A stretch of 64,000 bases of DNA from Neckera pumila. Its lineage: Eukaryota; Streptophyta; Bryopsida; Hypnales; Neckeraceae. A program made the position numbers and the translations under genes. This document shows, piece by piece, positions 46,300 to 58,619 of the stretch; the first letter of the stretch is position 1, and each line of letters opens with the position of its first letter. The notes beneath the pieces were generated by a model that saw only the letters and a list, made by a program, of their open reading frames with translations, did not search any database and was not told the origin of the DNA. The DNA is taken from assembly GCA_963969595.1 (NCBI GenBank), contig OZ018418.1, positions 10,111,001-10,175,000 of the forward strand, written 5' to 3'.

Positions 46300-47465
46300 C
46301 TACGATTCTACAAATCATTGATTTTGGATTCAATTGTGATTTTTTTTTTTCAAAAGGTGGGGGGGAGGCACCAAATACGAAGGGATGGAGTCTACTTTTC
46401 TATCAACCATTGAGTTTGGATTCACTTAAAATTTAAAAAAGAAGGGGGGGAGGCACCAAATATGAAGTGATGGAGTCTACTTTTCTATCATTGAGTTTGG
46501 ATTTACTTGTGTTTTAAGAAAACAAAGGGGGGAAGCAGCAAATACAAAGTAATAGAGTTTACTTTTCTATCAATCATTGACTTTGGATTCACTTGTGAAT
46601 TTTTTTGAAAAGGAGGGGAGGCACCAAATATGAAGTGATGGAGTCCAATTTCTTATCATTGAATTGGGATTCACTTGTGATAAAAAAAATGGATAGGCAG
46701 TGAAAACACTTACAAAGCAATGCAATCCAATTATTTTTTGTCGAGTATGGATTACTTTTGACAAAAAGTAAATGGAGAGGGAGTGGTACCAATTAGTAAG
46801 TGATGGACTCTAATTTTATTATCTTTGAGTTGGGATTCATTTCTAATTAAAATGGTGAGGGAATGAACCAATTACAAAGTGATATTAGGATTCATTTCTA
46901 ATAAAAAAATGGGGAGGGAATGAACCAATTACAAAGTGATGTTGGAGATTTATTTCTGTTAAAAAAATGGGGAGGGAAATGAACCAAGTACAAAGTCATG
47001 GAGTCCAATTTTATTATTTTAGAGTTGGAAATCATTTGTAATAAAAAAAAATGGCGAGGGAATGAACCAATTACAAAGTGATGTTGGGATTTCTTTCTAT
47101 TAAAAAGAATGGAGAGGGAAATGAACCAATTACAAAGTGATGCTAGAATAAATTTCTAATAAAGAAAATGGAGAGGGAATGAACCAATTATAAAGTGATG
47201 TTGGGATTTATTTCCTTAAGAGAAAATGGGGAGGGAATGAACCAATTACAAAGTGATGTTGGGATTTATTTCTACTAAAAATAATGGGGAGGAAATGAAC
47301 CAATTACAAAGTGATATTGGGATTCCAATTTTATTTTCTTAGTGCTGGGATTCATTTGTAATAAAAAAAATGGGGAGGGAATGAATCAATTACAAAGTGA
47401 ATATGTGATTCATTTCTATGAAAATAATTGGGGAGGGAATGAACCAATTACAAAGTCATAGAGTT
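46300..47465. repeat. Tandem array, unit about 57-60 bases, about ten clear copies
   Basis: The word GAACCAATTACAAAGTGAT recurs near 46866, 46923, 47063, 47125, 47184, 47237, 47296 and 47441 with variants between. Each copy includes AATGGGGAGGGAATGAACC and TTTATTTCT. More diverged units (GGAGGCACCAAATA, TTGAGTTTGGATTCAC) extend it back to about 46300. Confidence 0.75.
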
Positions 47466-47649
47466 CAATACTGTATTAAACAAAATGGAATCATGACTCA
47501 ATCTTATCCACTTCTAAATATTTCTGTAGAACTACCCTCAATTTTCCATTTTGCAAAAAAGCCCATATCAAATAGTTGGGCAAGTATGAATTTCAATTTA
47601 GTCACACCACTCAATGGGATCAATTAGTTAAACACTTATTCAAATCTTT

Positions 47650-48130
47650 TTTCTTTTCTACTTGATGGTCTCAATTAGTGTATAATTTTAGGGATCATGG
47701 GCCATTTTCATATAAAATGGAGAATTGGAGCCAAGGACACTTCACATTCCTATTTTTTTGAACAACACTTACTCATGATTTATTCTAGGGTGTAATTTCA
47801 ATGATCATCAGGGGCAATTTCATATAAAAAAAATTTTGGAGCCAAGGACACTTCACATTCCCATTTTTTTTAACAACACTTATTCATGATTTATTCTAGT
47901 GTATAATTTTAGGGATCATGGGCCATTTTCATATACAATGGAAATTGGAGCCAAAGACACTTCACATTCCCATTTTCTTAACAACACCAATTCATGATTT
48001 ATACTAGTATGTAATTTCAATGATCATGGACCATTTTCATATAAAATGGAAATTGGAGCCGAGGACACTTTACATTCCCGTTTTTTTAACAATAACAATT
48101 CATGGTTTATTCTAGTGTGTAACTTCGATG
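47650..48130. repeat. Tandem array, unit about 109 bases, four copies
   Basis: TTCATATAAAATGG or a close form occurs near 47708, 47818, 47926 and 48036. Each copy has TTGGAGCC, GACACTTCACATTCCC, TTCATGATTTATTCTAG and GATCATGG in the same order. Confidence 0.75.
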
Positions 48131-50560
48131 ATCATGGACCACAATCAAAATCAAACTGAAACGGAAATAAAAGAGGGGGGAGAGGGGGCCGGAGACCAAT
48201 ACGAGCTTCCCTCCACTCGCAGAGCGTGAGAGGACGGTCCATTTGGTCTCAGGGGTTGTCTGACTATGACAAACAAGCCTTCTTATACGAAGTCTGCCAC
48301 TACTTACCAAACAATATGGAATAATTAGAAGGTCGCGTCCTTCTAATCACAGGCATGATCAATTGGTGCTGGCTGAATGATTTATTTTCTTTTAGTCAAG
48401 TTTAACTACCTTAGTTCATTTTGGATCTCTACCTAGGACTTTATTGGTCTTTTGAATTCAACTTAAGTTAAATTAAGTTTCAAGTGAACATAGAAGCTTC
48501 TTCATGACATTAACAAAAAGTCTTCTAAAAAATTAGTTGATTTAGGACCTCTACCTATTTTGAGGGTGTTGCCAATTCTATAATTTAATTATATTTGAAC
48601 ATAGTATTTCTTCATGTCATTAAAAAGGTCAATAAAATTGGTTGATTTAGGACCTCTACATACTTTGATGGTCTTGTCAATTCAATACACAAAAAATGAA
48701 AATGAACAGGGATGCAAGAGTCTTGTTACTGTAAATAATGAATCATTAGGTTCTAAAAATGCCATTCTCATGAATTTCCAAAGAATAAAAAACAAATGAA
48801 TTCCTAAGTGCAGTTGGCTACTTGGCTTGCATTCTCATCCATTTTGCAGAATGGTACAAGCACAAAATGAAATTAATAATGAAAATAATAATGTACAATT
48901 CATGCTCTTAAACCTTATAATTCAAAGAAGTGAGCCAAATTATATTAGAAATTAACTTAAAAAGCATTTTAGAATAGATTTTTTGCTGATTAACTTCCTT
49001 TCTAAGATGAAATTCTATATTCTCTGAAAGCCTTACAATTTCAAAGTCAATAGTTGATGATATTAAATTAATATGATGTGGGATAAGAAAACAAAAGAAT
49101 ATTCATAGGTAATTCAAAATTATCATGACAAATGGGGAACCATAAAAAAGTATAAACAAACTAGAAATTATTCACTACTTTGTCAAGTGTATGGAAATTG
49201 GGATTGTGGAAGCCACCTTCTCTAAAAACAATTATGTACCTAGTTTGAATGAACATTTCTATAACCAAATTAATTTTCTCTCTAACTTCTGCATGTATTA
49301 TGAAAATGATGCCTCTATCCTGCATGATGTTTAGACTTCTTTTTAATATTGAATACTATAATCATAGGAGATTTACAACACTTGAAAAACAATTTTTTGG
49401 CATACACGTTATTTTTTAATGTACCAATAAATTTTTGTCCATATATTTTATGTATAGCTTCCAAATGTTAAGATCTCTCCTATGGTGGGTCTTTTTTTCA
49501 CTTGGCAAGAGTAGAATTTGGGAATGAGATCATTTGTGTTTACATGAAGAGTCCAAATCCTAAAACTAACCCTTCACTTTTATTTGGAAAACTAAACAAA
49601 ACCACATGTACATTGAATAGGGGACTTGTATTAATTAATTCACATTTCACACTGCATGAATTTCTACCTTAGCGGTACATAAATAGATAGACAATTGTCC
49701 TAGTATGTACATTCGACATGTTTAAAACCTCATGCTATAGTTTTCTACAATAATTTGCTTCATCTTCTTTGTCCTTGTAATTTTTGAAAGATGAAAGGGA
49801 GGACTTTAGAAATAATTCCTTTTCATCTTCGTCAAAATTGTTGAATTTAGAAAAAGCAGAAGCAATGATTCAAAGAAACACTGTGGTAAAAGATCTACCC
49901 AACTCTTTTTTAGAATAACATTTCAAGGACGCATAGTTGCACTTGTCTTCTACATAGGAATTCTTATGTTATTCATCAAATATAAAACATCCGCCTCAAC
50001 ATTTAAGGGTTATATCTCTACAATCCTTGTACCATTGTAGCTTCAGGCTACAAATTGGAATTCATGCGTAACAGGGCTTTTTTTAACAGTCTTTAAGAAG
50101 TGCCCTAATGGTGATATAAAATTTTGTAGCGGTGCTACAAATATCAACATTCATCCATATTAGATATAAAAGATCACATTGACACATATCACAAGTCTAT
50201 AAATTGGTTTTCATCCTTGTTCTGGCAATTTCATCCTGTATTTTCTTTGACTTTGAATTTTTTTTTAAGATTTCATCTACATTTTTTGTCCTTTTTTTTG
50301 GGTGCCATATACAGGCAATTTTTTTTTCTAGTGTTATTTGGCACTAGAAAGCCTCACCAAAAGCCTTCATGCGTACCATTCCCCGATTCTTAGTAAAGGG
50401 CCTATCCAGGGTCCACGGCCATAGGTCATGCTCCACGGTTTCGGATCGGTCCTATACCCAAAATCCTAGCGCCAACAAAGATTGGGACCCTCCAACTCTC
50501 CTATCTGTGAACCCTAAACTCCGATGCTCCTGTCTGTCGCGGCGAAACTCCGACGCTCCT
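48131..50560. other. Intergenic AT-rich sequence, no supported gene
   Basis: No motif-bearing frame, transposon end or tandem array was found. From about 50370 the base content becomes more balanced and the words AACCCTAAACTC and TTAGGGTT appear, which in plants often mark promoter and 5' leader regions (telo-box-like). Confidence 0.35.
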
Positions 50561-50564
50561 GTCT

Positions 50565-50935
50565 GTTGCGGCGTAGGAATTGGAATTGCAATGTGAAGAA
50601 CCTGCGTCTACTGAACCTCACTTTAAAAATGTTGTTCAATGCACTTTAGGGTTCCGCAAATGCCAGTTCCATTCTTGCATTTGGTCTGGTGTTTAGGGTT
50701 TTGATTTGATCTTGTAGCTCGTCAGGAGAGATCTTGTGAGGTTCTTCCACTCCGAGAAACGAATTTACTTAGCTAGAAGTAACGCCGCATAGGAATTGGA
50801 ATCGCAATATGAAGAACCTACGTCTTTGAAAATGCTGTTCATTGCTTTAGGATTTAGGGTATGGAAGTTGCTTGAACGCATTTGGTCTGGTGTTTTAGAC
50901 TGTGATTCAATGTTGTTGTCTTGCGGTTCCACAAC
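50565..50935. repeat. Direct duplication upstream of locus 2, period about 215-225 bases
   Basis: Blocks GGAATTGGAATTGCAAT, ATGAAGAACCTGCGTCT, TTGCATTTGGTCTGGTGTTT and similar ones occur in the first copy (about 50575-50700) and again, slightly changed, at about 50790-50895. Confidence 0.6.
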
Positions 50936-52924
50936 GGTTTCTTCAATTCAACAGAGGTCAACAAGAAAAGAGGTGTGCGTAGAAGCTAGGAGGGCAATCT
51001 ACGGCATTGCGCTTCTGGACAAGTACATCATATTCAATTTTTTAACCCTAGCTTGTTGTTCCTTCCGTTTGTTCCTACATTTGGGGTCCCATTTTATTTT
51101 CTTCTTGAGTCGCTGCTTGCAAGGTCGTCAATTTGGAATTTATAGTTGGTTATAACAATTTTTGCAACTTCAATTGTTTGTAGAGTGAGAGAACAATCAA
51201 TGAACTTCATAGCCTTGGCTCATTCTTCTTTCACTAGGTGCAATCCAAGCGTCAGACAGTTCTGAATGGAGAGGTAGGTCTTTGCAACTTTCAACCCTAA
51301 ACACCATGACCACATGAATAGAAAGTCGCAGGGGCCTTGTTGAATTCAGAACCTGGGAATGTTGCACGTTTGAATGTAGGTAGCTTCAAAGGACGTTGAA
51401 CAGAGTGTTGACCTTGTTCTTCAGTTTTTTTATAGAGCCATAAGTTGCTGAACGATTTGTTTCACGGAATCTGCAACCTTTTCAGTTTAGGGTTTTTTGA
51501 AAATGTTTTGCACTGACGCTGTTGAACCAACTTTTTTGTTCGGCAAATGTTGCTGTAATTCAATTTTGTGAGCAGGGCAAGGCAGGCAGCCAGCCAGGGA
51601 GAAAGCCAGTCCCGCGAGGTATTAGGTAGATTGAGGAGGGCTTAGCAGAACTCTAATTTTAATAATGAGACCTGGGGCAGAAAACAACAGCCAGGTATGC
51701 ACAAATAAACAAAATGACTTACAAGCCAGTTCTTAGATAGACACGTGAGAACACAACTATCTTCAATTAGAATGTTAATGTTGGAATTAGAATATGAATT
51801 AGGATTTGAATCTCGTGCTTCAAATGTGATTCAAATATGGCATTAAGCTTGTGCTGTTGTGATCTTTTTACCGTCACAGAGGATGCTTAGCTCTGTGGTG
51901 CTGTTGATAGGCTCAGTCATGAAGCATGGGATATGAACTGTATGTAACCTTAATTTGTACATGTTTCTCTTCAGGTTAAATTGAAGCTTCTGTGGGCTGT
52001 TGCTGCATTGCACTTGGCATTTGGAGGAAGCTTAGCATTTGGTTGGAGCGTCACTGTGTTCTTGGTTTATTGCACTTTTGCTGCAAAAAACGTCAAGTAT
52101 ATTAAATATCAATGTTAAACCCTGAAAATATGTTATCAAGTAAACATATTATCAAGTGATTCCTTTGCCATGCATTTGCTTAGGCGGGTGTTAGGTATGT
52201 CATTATTCCAAGGATTCAGAAACCTATCCTAGAACCAATAGAAAACAATTGTTATACCCTAACTTACCAGCCATTTAGGGCACAGAAATCCCAAAAATAT
52301 AAGAAATTGAAACCAAAAGCATAGAGGAAAAACTAATGTTCAACTTGATCCAAGCTCAACATCACAATATCTAATAGACCAATCATCTTTGATCGAGTTG
52401 AATGGGGTCTGTTAAGCATAGAAGAACAAATCCCATACCAACAGCCTTTCAAAATAACCGTAAACAAAGACTGAGAGCAAAACCTTGCAGCAAATTCAAC
52501 TCGCACCAAGATGAATGGCAAGAAACAATCAACACTAAAGAAGCATTGCATATTCAACTCGCACCAAGATGATTGTCAAGGAACAATCAACAATAAAGGA
52601 ACATTAGATAGAACAGGAAAATGTGAGAAGTAGGAGATACCCAAGTCATCTCGGGTCAAGATGACACCTTCTAATAGCAGTCCAGAAAACCCTTATGACA
52701 GTTCCTCTCAGTCCGAGATGAGCAAATCAAAAATCAAGATAAATGTCAACAGCAAAGATAAGTAAAGAACAAGTTATACAACTAAATCTGTTAATGTAAG
52801 CACACAACGATCTGCAAGATTATATGGTGATCAGAGTAAATCTAGTAATAAGATACATAGAAAAGAAGGAAACTATTTTTAACTCAAGTTGACATAAACT
52901 AACCTTGTAAACTATTTACAATAC

Positions 52925-55160
52925 AGGGATGGTGGACCAAATGGAACTCTTTAGTATGCATTTTCAATGCTTCCAGATACCTGAAGAAAACTCAGTCAAA
53001 TATGGAGACAAGCTTCTTCTCGGGGATTGCTGGGAATGGAAAGAGCCTAATATGGTTAGGTATTGGACAATTATCATTGTTCCAATGGCGACCAATCTAA
53101 GTTTTATGACAGCATATGAACAAAGTGAAGCAAACCTTCTAGTGTCATTGACAAATCTATCAGAGAGGTCACAACGGGTCCAAAAGGGGTTATCTTGGTT
53201 TGTTGCAAAATGACAGATCCAGAGACAAAACAAGATTACTTATTCTCCTATGTGGTCGACACAAAGAAGACCATCTTCTCAATCTTTGAGTATTACAATA
53301 GCCTCAGCAACAACAGCTTTCAAGACCTTCAAATAGCATTAGGGAAACAGATTGATGAGAAGCTTTGGCAGGGGAAGGACGGCCAGCAGCTCATAGGAAA
53401 AACACTAGCTTCAAGATTGAACGCACTCATCAAGGAATTTGAGCACATGACCGCGAGCTTAGCTAACAAAGCAAGACGGATGACTCTTCTCACTGTTGCC
53501 AAAGAATACAATAGTCTGGACGGGAGTCAGGGTTCCTTTGTTCTTACTACACCTGAAACAGGAAGAAGCCACCCCAAATGAAGCACACTGAGAAGTTTGG
53601 TTGGGGGACACCATCAGGTACTCCTCCAATAGAAGTAAGGACGCACAGTAAGAAGCTTGCAAAAGAAAAAACTATATCTGTCGTTGGGGAGGACAGCATA
53701 GCCTCAGAGATCGTGAACATACCTCAAGATCTCGGTGGTTGTGTTAAAGACATTGACTATAAAGAGTCTTGCAATACTTACAAGGAATATTGGTCCGTTT
53801 GCACTAACTCATACGTGCCCAACATAGGCCAGAAATTTGACCAACTGGAGACACTGCCTCAGAACCTAAATATCCAAAGTCTTGAGGAGGAAGGGGTGAA
53901 TAAGTGTCTACACTTTCTACTTAATATGCCTGATCCAGACAAAAGGATGACGTTTTGCGCAATGCCACAAGACCATTTCAAGAAATCGGAGACATTTGAA
54001 GACGTGCAAATTGGAAAACTCTGGATGGTTAAGGGACAACATTGTGTCAAAGCATCAAAGCGCATGCTGAAGATGAAAGAAATCCTGAAGTCAAAGGCGG
54101 AGAAGTTCCAAATATGGGAGTGCTTTGTTGTTTGGAATAAAGACAACAGAATAGTTTGGAGGATATCAACATATTATAATAGAGTGAATCACTTTGTTAA
54201 CTTCATGCCTACTTGGTCTACCAACATTACTGGTTCCAGATTTGTTTGGAACAAAATGGGATTCCCAACGCCCCCAAAGGAACCCATTGAGCTAGGGAAG
54301 ACTCTTCCTCAAGGAAAGTGGAAGCTGAAGGATGTACAGAACCAAAAACTCTTTATGGTACTAATAATCATTCCCTATTCCCAATGTTCACTACATGCAT
54401 TCATTGTGTTTGCTATCTTCAATTGTTTCAAGGCACAGTTAGTATTGGAGTTGAATGAGAATGTATATTTGGCCGTTATCTGTTGTCATCGATTTCCAAC
54501 CCGTAAGCTGAATAGTTTCCTACTTATTGGTTCTGCAGGATTTCAAAGATGCAGTAAAGCTACGGTTTGCTGTGATCAACATCAAGAAGAATCAAGGAGC
54601 TCAGAGTCAAAAGAAAGAGAAGGACATTGGCATCCACAATGAGATCAAGATAATCATTGCAAATCAAAACGTCTACAATCTATGGAGTCAACTCATTTCT
54701 AGCCAATCTCAAGGAGAGCTCATTGATCCTGATTCGCTGATGCGATTTAAGAACATAAAGGGCTGGGATTCGGAGAAAGATGGAGTCATCACTAAAGAGT
54801 TTTTCAAGTGGATCGGAAATTGTTCAAAAGCGGATTTGATGAGGCTGGCCTTGCATCTTCTATCCAAGACGCCTAATAGAACATACGGGCACATGAAAGT
54901 TACCATGAAGTTGGTGAAAGCTGTACTTCCGAACTGCTATGTTGCAAAGGACTGGCTTGAGAGGTGCAAGCGGAAGCAAGCTGTAAAAAGGCAACTACAC
55001 TTCTTGAAGCCCAGTTTGCGCTTGTTTGACAACAATGAAGAAGTTCAAGTTGGACTACAATGTCACAAAGGCAACAAAGAACACACTTCTAACCGCCCCT
55101 GGCAAAAGTTTCTTCTCACTCTTGAAAATGCCATCAAACAAGAACAAAAGCCTTGAAGAG
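52925..55160 (+). pseudogene. Locus 2, 5' part: region with a ParB/Srx-like G-Q-H segment
   Basis: An acceptor TTTACAATACAG opens the first visible exon (from 52925), which changes frame near 53190. The next frame (53150-53581) has V-T-T-G-P-K-G-V-I-L-V-C-C-K and F-E-H-M-T-A-S-L-A-N-K-A. The main exon (53578 to about 54357) contains F-C-A-M-P-Q-D-H-F-K, G-K-L-W-M-V-K-G-Q-H-C-V-K-A-S-K-R-M, I-W-E-C-F-V-V-W-N-K-D and Y-Y-N-R-V-N-H-F-V-N-F. The G-Q-H-x-V-x-A-x-K segment resembles the G-x-H-R-x-x-A loop of ParB/sulfiredoxin-like domains; this is my inference and not a firm assignment. A GTACTA donor at 54358 and a TTCTGCAG acceptor near 54538 lead to an exon with H-M-K-V-T-M-K-L-V-K-A-V. No counterpart is found in locus 1. 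Confidence 0.42.
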
Positions 55161-55862
55161 TTGTCTCTTGTAGCAAAAGAGTTCTTCATAATTTTCTTGG
55201 AGACTAAAGGAAGGTTTTCAAAGCCCATTGCTAGAGCTCATTTTTGGCCTTATGAGACAAGCAATGACAAACTAGGAAACTGGGGCCCAAATGTGTAGAA
55301 CGAACCTACAAAGTCCAGATTGAAAATGGCCATCATAGACTTCAAGCATGTCCCAGGTGTGATTAACAAGAAGAAGACAAGCAAGCAGTACTACCTCACC
55401 TTTATGGAAGTCCTTGACAAAGCTGTTGATCCCGAGGTAACCAATCTAGAAGTCTGGTTATGGATTTGTGGAGAGAAAGAGGTTTAGTTGGACCTCCAAA
55501 ATTACATCAATACTTTGACATAGGGAGCAACGTACTCTGTGCACTACGCCGAGTACATCCTTGCAGCCTTTGAGCGTGTTGGAGACCTTCCTGAAAGAAG
55601 CGCATGAGGTAAAGATCCCATTCAGATACTTTTTTTGGTAAAGAATGGCATGGCCGTGAAGACTAAGAAGATCCTGAGGACGTTTGAAGTCCTCCCCAAG
55701 GCACGGCACAACACTCGTTGCCAAACGTTTGAGGTTGATTATAGATTTCAATCCACCGAGCATCGAATGGAGTTTTATTTGAAAGTGCTTGACCTTTTTG
55801 TGTCCCCTCAAGAGGATGTTCTTTTCGTATTTGCTTGCGGGAAAGTTGTCTACATAGCCTGG
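55161..55862 (+). pseudogene. Locus 2, middle part: conserved block shared with locus 1
   Basis: The plus strand reads H-V-P-G-V-I-N-K-K-K, Q-Y-Y-L-T-F-M-E-V, then W-L-W-I-C-G-E-K-E (55458-55485), a stop, and Y-A-E-Y-I-L-A-A-F-E-R-V-G-D. After a frame change it reads T-F-E-V-D-Y-R-F-Q-S-T-E-H-R-M-E-F-Y-L and F-V-S-P-Q-E-D-V-L-F-V-F-A-C-G-K-V-V-Y. The exon ends at a GTATGT donor at 55863. Locus 1 has the Y-Y-x-T, W-L-x-I-C-x-G-E-K-E and M-E-F-Y-L parts at the same spacing. The P-x-E-D-V-L-F-V-F-A-C-G piece is weakly like motif I of amino-methyltransferases, but the Gly-rich loop is not convincing. Function unknown. Confidence 0.45.
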
Positions 55863-56036
55863 GTATGTCATATGCCCATTCGTTGTGTGCTTTAACTTGA
55901 ACCAAGTTAAAGTGTTGTGCTTCGTAGTTTCTGAATGTAGCTTAATGTAGCTACTGCATTTATGCGTTCTATTTGTGATTCTTTATAACTGGTATGGGTC
56001 AGAGTTTGTATATTGTGCACTTACATATTGTTGTCA

Positions 56037-56930
56037 GTCACTGCAAATGAATTCCCTGAATCATTTTGTCATAGACAGCAGTTCCCTTCACGACAACTTT
56101 GAGGCACTTGTAGTGCAAGCCGAGAACTTGGATAGAGATGATTTTTTGGACTCAAAATACTTCATTGATGAAGCATGTATTGAGCAAAAGAACTCAAGAG
56201 GAGTTTCCTCCTCTCGGAAAGGCAAAGAGCATAGGCCCAGCGTTATTGATGACGGTGAGGTTTGTAGTGAAGATGACACTGCTATAGATTTGACCAAAAA
56301 TCTTGTTTCGTCGAAGAACGCGGAGCCTGTTGTACTCGAGTTGACTCCAGTGAATGCTGCTAGGTCTGATAGCTTTGTAGAGACCAACAACATGCGAGGT
56401 TCCTCCGATACCTCAGCACAACATGGTCAGAGTCCCGTCTCTGGAAGACAATAGACTCAGAAGAAGAGAAAGGCATCTTTGATTCAAAGACGGGTCCAAA
56501 CCAGCAGTGGGTAGTTGATTTGCTTCGGAAAAATCATGAGGCAAATAAGAGGCTTTGTTTGGAGCAGCGTGAGGAAAATAAGAGAACTTGTCAGGAATTG
56601 GCCGTAGAGACTAAGGAGATGATGAAGGATCTTCTGAAAGAGTTTTTCTTCCAAGCGCGGCTTATGCTCACACACGACCCGAAAGCGCAGTCTCTTCAAT
56701 TGCAGATTGACAACCAGCCTCATAGGATAGCTATCAATGCGAGGCATGTCCAGGCCGGGTCGTAAAACCATTTTGGATTGAAGACCACATCAGATGTCAC
56801 TATTGCACAACTGTCGACATCATCTCTTGTTCATGACCGGTTGTTGCGGGATGACCAAGACCTTAAGGATTTGGAGGTGGAGCAGTCACAGGGCTCTGAG
56901 ACTGATATGTCCCGAGGTTATTCCCTGTGA
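56037..56930 (+). pseudogene. Locus 2, coiled-coil and acidic linker exons
   Basis: A TTGTTGTCAG acceptor at 56036 opens an exon with F-E-A-L-V-V-Q-A-E-N-L, an acidic/Ser-rich linker (D-D-G-E-V-C-S-E-D-D-T) and G-Q-S-P-V-S-G-R-Q. It stops at 56452, then continues in a new frame (56520-56765) with N-K-R-L-C-L-E-Q-R-E-E-N-K-R and V-E-T-K-E-M-M-K-D-L-L-K. The second part is a charged helix likely to form a coiled coil, as in the Q-K-Q-A-K-L-T-Q-K-Q region of locus 1. A stop at 56763 is followed by L-K-T-T-S-D-V-T-I-A-Q-L-S and a possible donor near 56912. Dimerisation or partner binding is a reasonable inference; no named domain is seen. Confidence 0.42.
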
Positions 56931-57125
56931 CTCTCTGCCTCTCAATCAACTTGTTTTGAGTTTAGTTTCTATTTGCATGTGTCTTTTGGTTACGTCTAAT
57001 TTTCATGCAAATATTTTGGCTAGTGGTTATGCGCTGAACATATTGTAGATGTACCTCTCTATAAGAGTTTATGTAATAAATATATTTCTTACTATTTGTT
57101 TTATGTCCACTGCCAACCTTGTAGG

Positions 57126-57426
57126 CCAAGTTTCTAGCTCCACTTGTATGCCGCTTTTACCCTTGGATGCTGTCGGCTTTGCTCAAGTCCCTGTTTGTAA
57201 GGCTGTCTGCAATGACTTATTGCGTCCAAATGATGACTCTTTAATAGACATAGTTGTGACTAGTTTTGAGTCAACCGACTACGACAAGGATCTCGTCAAT
57301 ACTGCCGAGACATCAATGGGCCTAGGTGGAGACAATATACCAGACCATGAACTCATGAAGATTCACATTCCTACGTCCAAAACGCTAGCGACAACAATTG
57401 TATCTTCTCCAAATCATGTGGCATGA
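57126..57426 (+). pseudogene. Locus 2, Ser/Val-rich linker exon
   Basis: An ACCTTGTAG acceptor precedes G-Q-V-S-S-S-T-C-M-P-L-L-P-L. The exon continues with D-D-S-L-I-D-I-V-V-T-S-F-E-S-T-D and ends with S-P-N-H-V-A at 57426. Its composition and several positions resemble the linker exon of locus 1 (12748-12353), which lies in the same place before the phosphatase domain. It looks unstructured. Confidence 0.38.
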
Positions 57427-57600
57427 GACTCAATGCATATTCTTTCCACTATGCTCTTTTCTTTTTGTGTGATGAACTTAGATTTAGGTTTATGAACTTA
57501 TATATGCTCAAAGTTCTTACACCGCCATATCTAATACTCAAAATGTTACAGACAATACACTTGATTAATTGTCTATAAATTTTGCTATATATCTAGAATA

Positions 57601-58265
57601 GGGTAGCAACGAGACAATAGGTCAAGCGGAGAGCATGGAACATCCATTCAAGTCTGGGGTTATACAAAAGTGGCTTAATGTCATCCTAGATCTGAATGGG
57701 GTGCTCTGTATATGTGAGGATAACAAAAATCTCGCAAGAGAGAAACGATACATCAAATCCGATGAGGCTGCCTCTCAATTAGAACACTTCTTCTTCGATT
57801 TGAAAAGAGTCACTCTTTGTCCCCATTACAAGACCTTTCTTCAAGAGTTGTCCTCCTTTGCAAACGTCTCGGTGTGGACCTCCGTAAAGAGGTCCACGGC
57901 CATATGCATTTCCAATCATTAGTTTAGTGGCATAGAACCCCCAACTTATGTCTTGAGACAAAAACAGTGCAACATTCTCAAGTGCAAGGGGAGGTCTGCA
58001 AAGTTAGTGAATTACAAGGTGAAGGGAACAAAGAAAAACTTGTTCATAAAACCATTGAGCAAGTTGTACGAATTGCCAAACTCTATGTTCTCGAAGGACA
58101 ATACTATTATTGTGGATGATAGTCCGGCAAAGCCCTTAGCATTGGATGTATTTTGGTTTAATAATATTATAGGGCCCTTGAGCCATTCAGAAAATTTGAA
58201 TAAAACCAAGTTTATGTAGCTTAGTGAGGCGCTTGACGTCTCTAATGCACTTTATAGTGAGTGGA
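57601..58265 (+). pseudogene. Locus 2, FCP1/NLI-IF-like phosphatase domain
   Basis: After a CTAGAATAG acceptor the frame reads W-L-N-V-I-L-D-L-N-G-V-L-C (nucleophile Asp at about 57689; the usual second Asp of D-x-D-x-T is Asn, as in several plant members), L-C-P-H-Y-K-T-F-L-Q-E-L, N-V-S-V-W-T-S-V-K-R (motif II) and, beyond one in-frame TAG at 57920, K-P-L-S-K-L-Y-E-L and D-N-T-I-I-V-D-D-S-P-A-K (motif IV). Plant relatives are CTD-phosphatase-like HAD proteins. All motifs lie in a single frame over 585 bases with only that stop, and a TAG at 58217 is followed by more similar sequence (S-E-A-L-D-V-S-N-A-L-Y). The nucleophile Asp is kept here but not in locus 1. Confidence 0.65.
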
Positions 58266-58619
58266 GTGAGAGTTACCTTTGACAAAAATGGCAAGACTTA
58301 GAAGGTTTGGACAGAGCACAGCACACGGAGATCATGATGGATGGAAAACATAGCATCCATTTGTGTCCAAATGCTGAAGTGGATCCTTAATAGTTGATGT
58401 ACAGGTTTTACACTGTCATTAGTTTTTGACTAAAGCAATTGTATGTCACACGGTCAACATTAAATATATGACTATTCGTAGTGGTCATCAAATGATTCCC
58501 TTGTTGTTGTGTATATGTATGTTTCTGAGTTGCCAAGGTTGATTGGTCATAGGTAGTAGTACTTAAAAATTGGCTTTGGGGGCAAGTGTGTTAAAACCAC
58601 TAATTCCTTCTCAAACTGT

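Noticed and set aside
55740..55862. Methyltransferase motif I in locus 2
   Set aside because: The segment F-V-S-P-Q-E-D-V-L-F-V-F-A-C-G-K lacks the G-x-G loop and no catalytic D/N-P-P-Y/F was found, so no methyltransferase is called.
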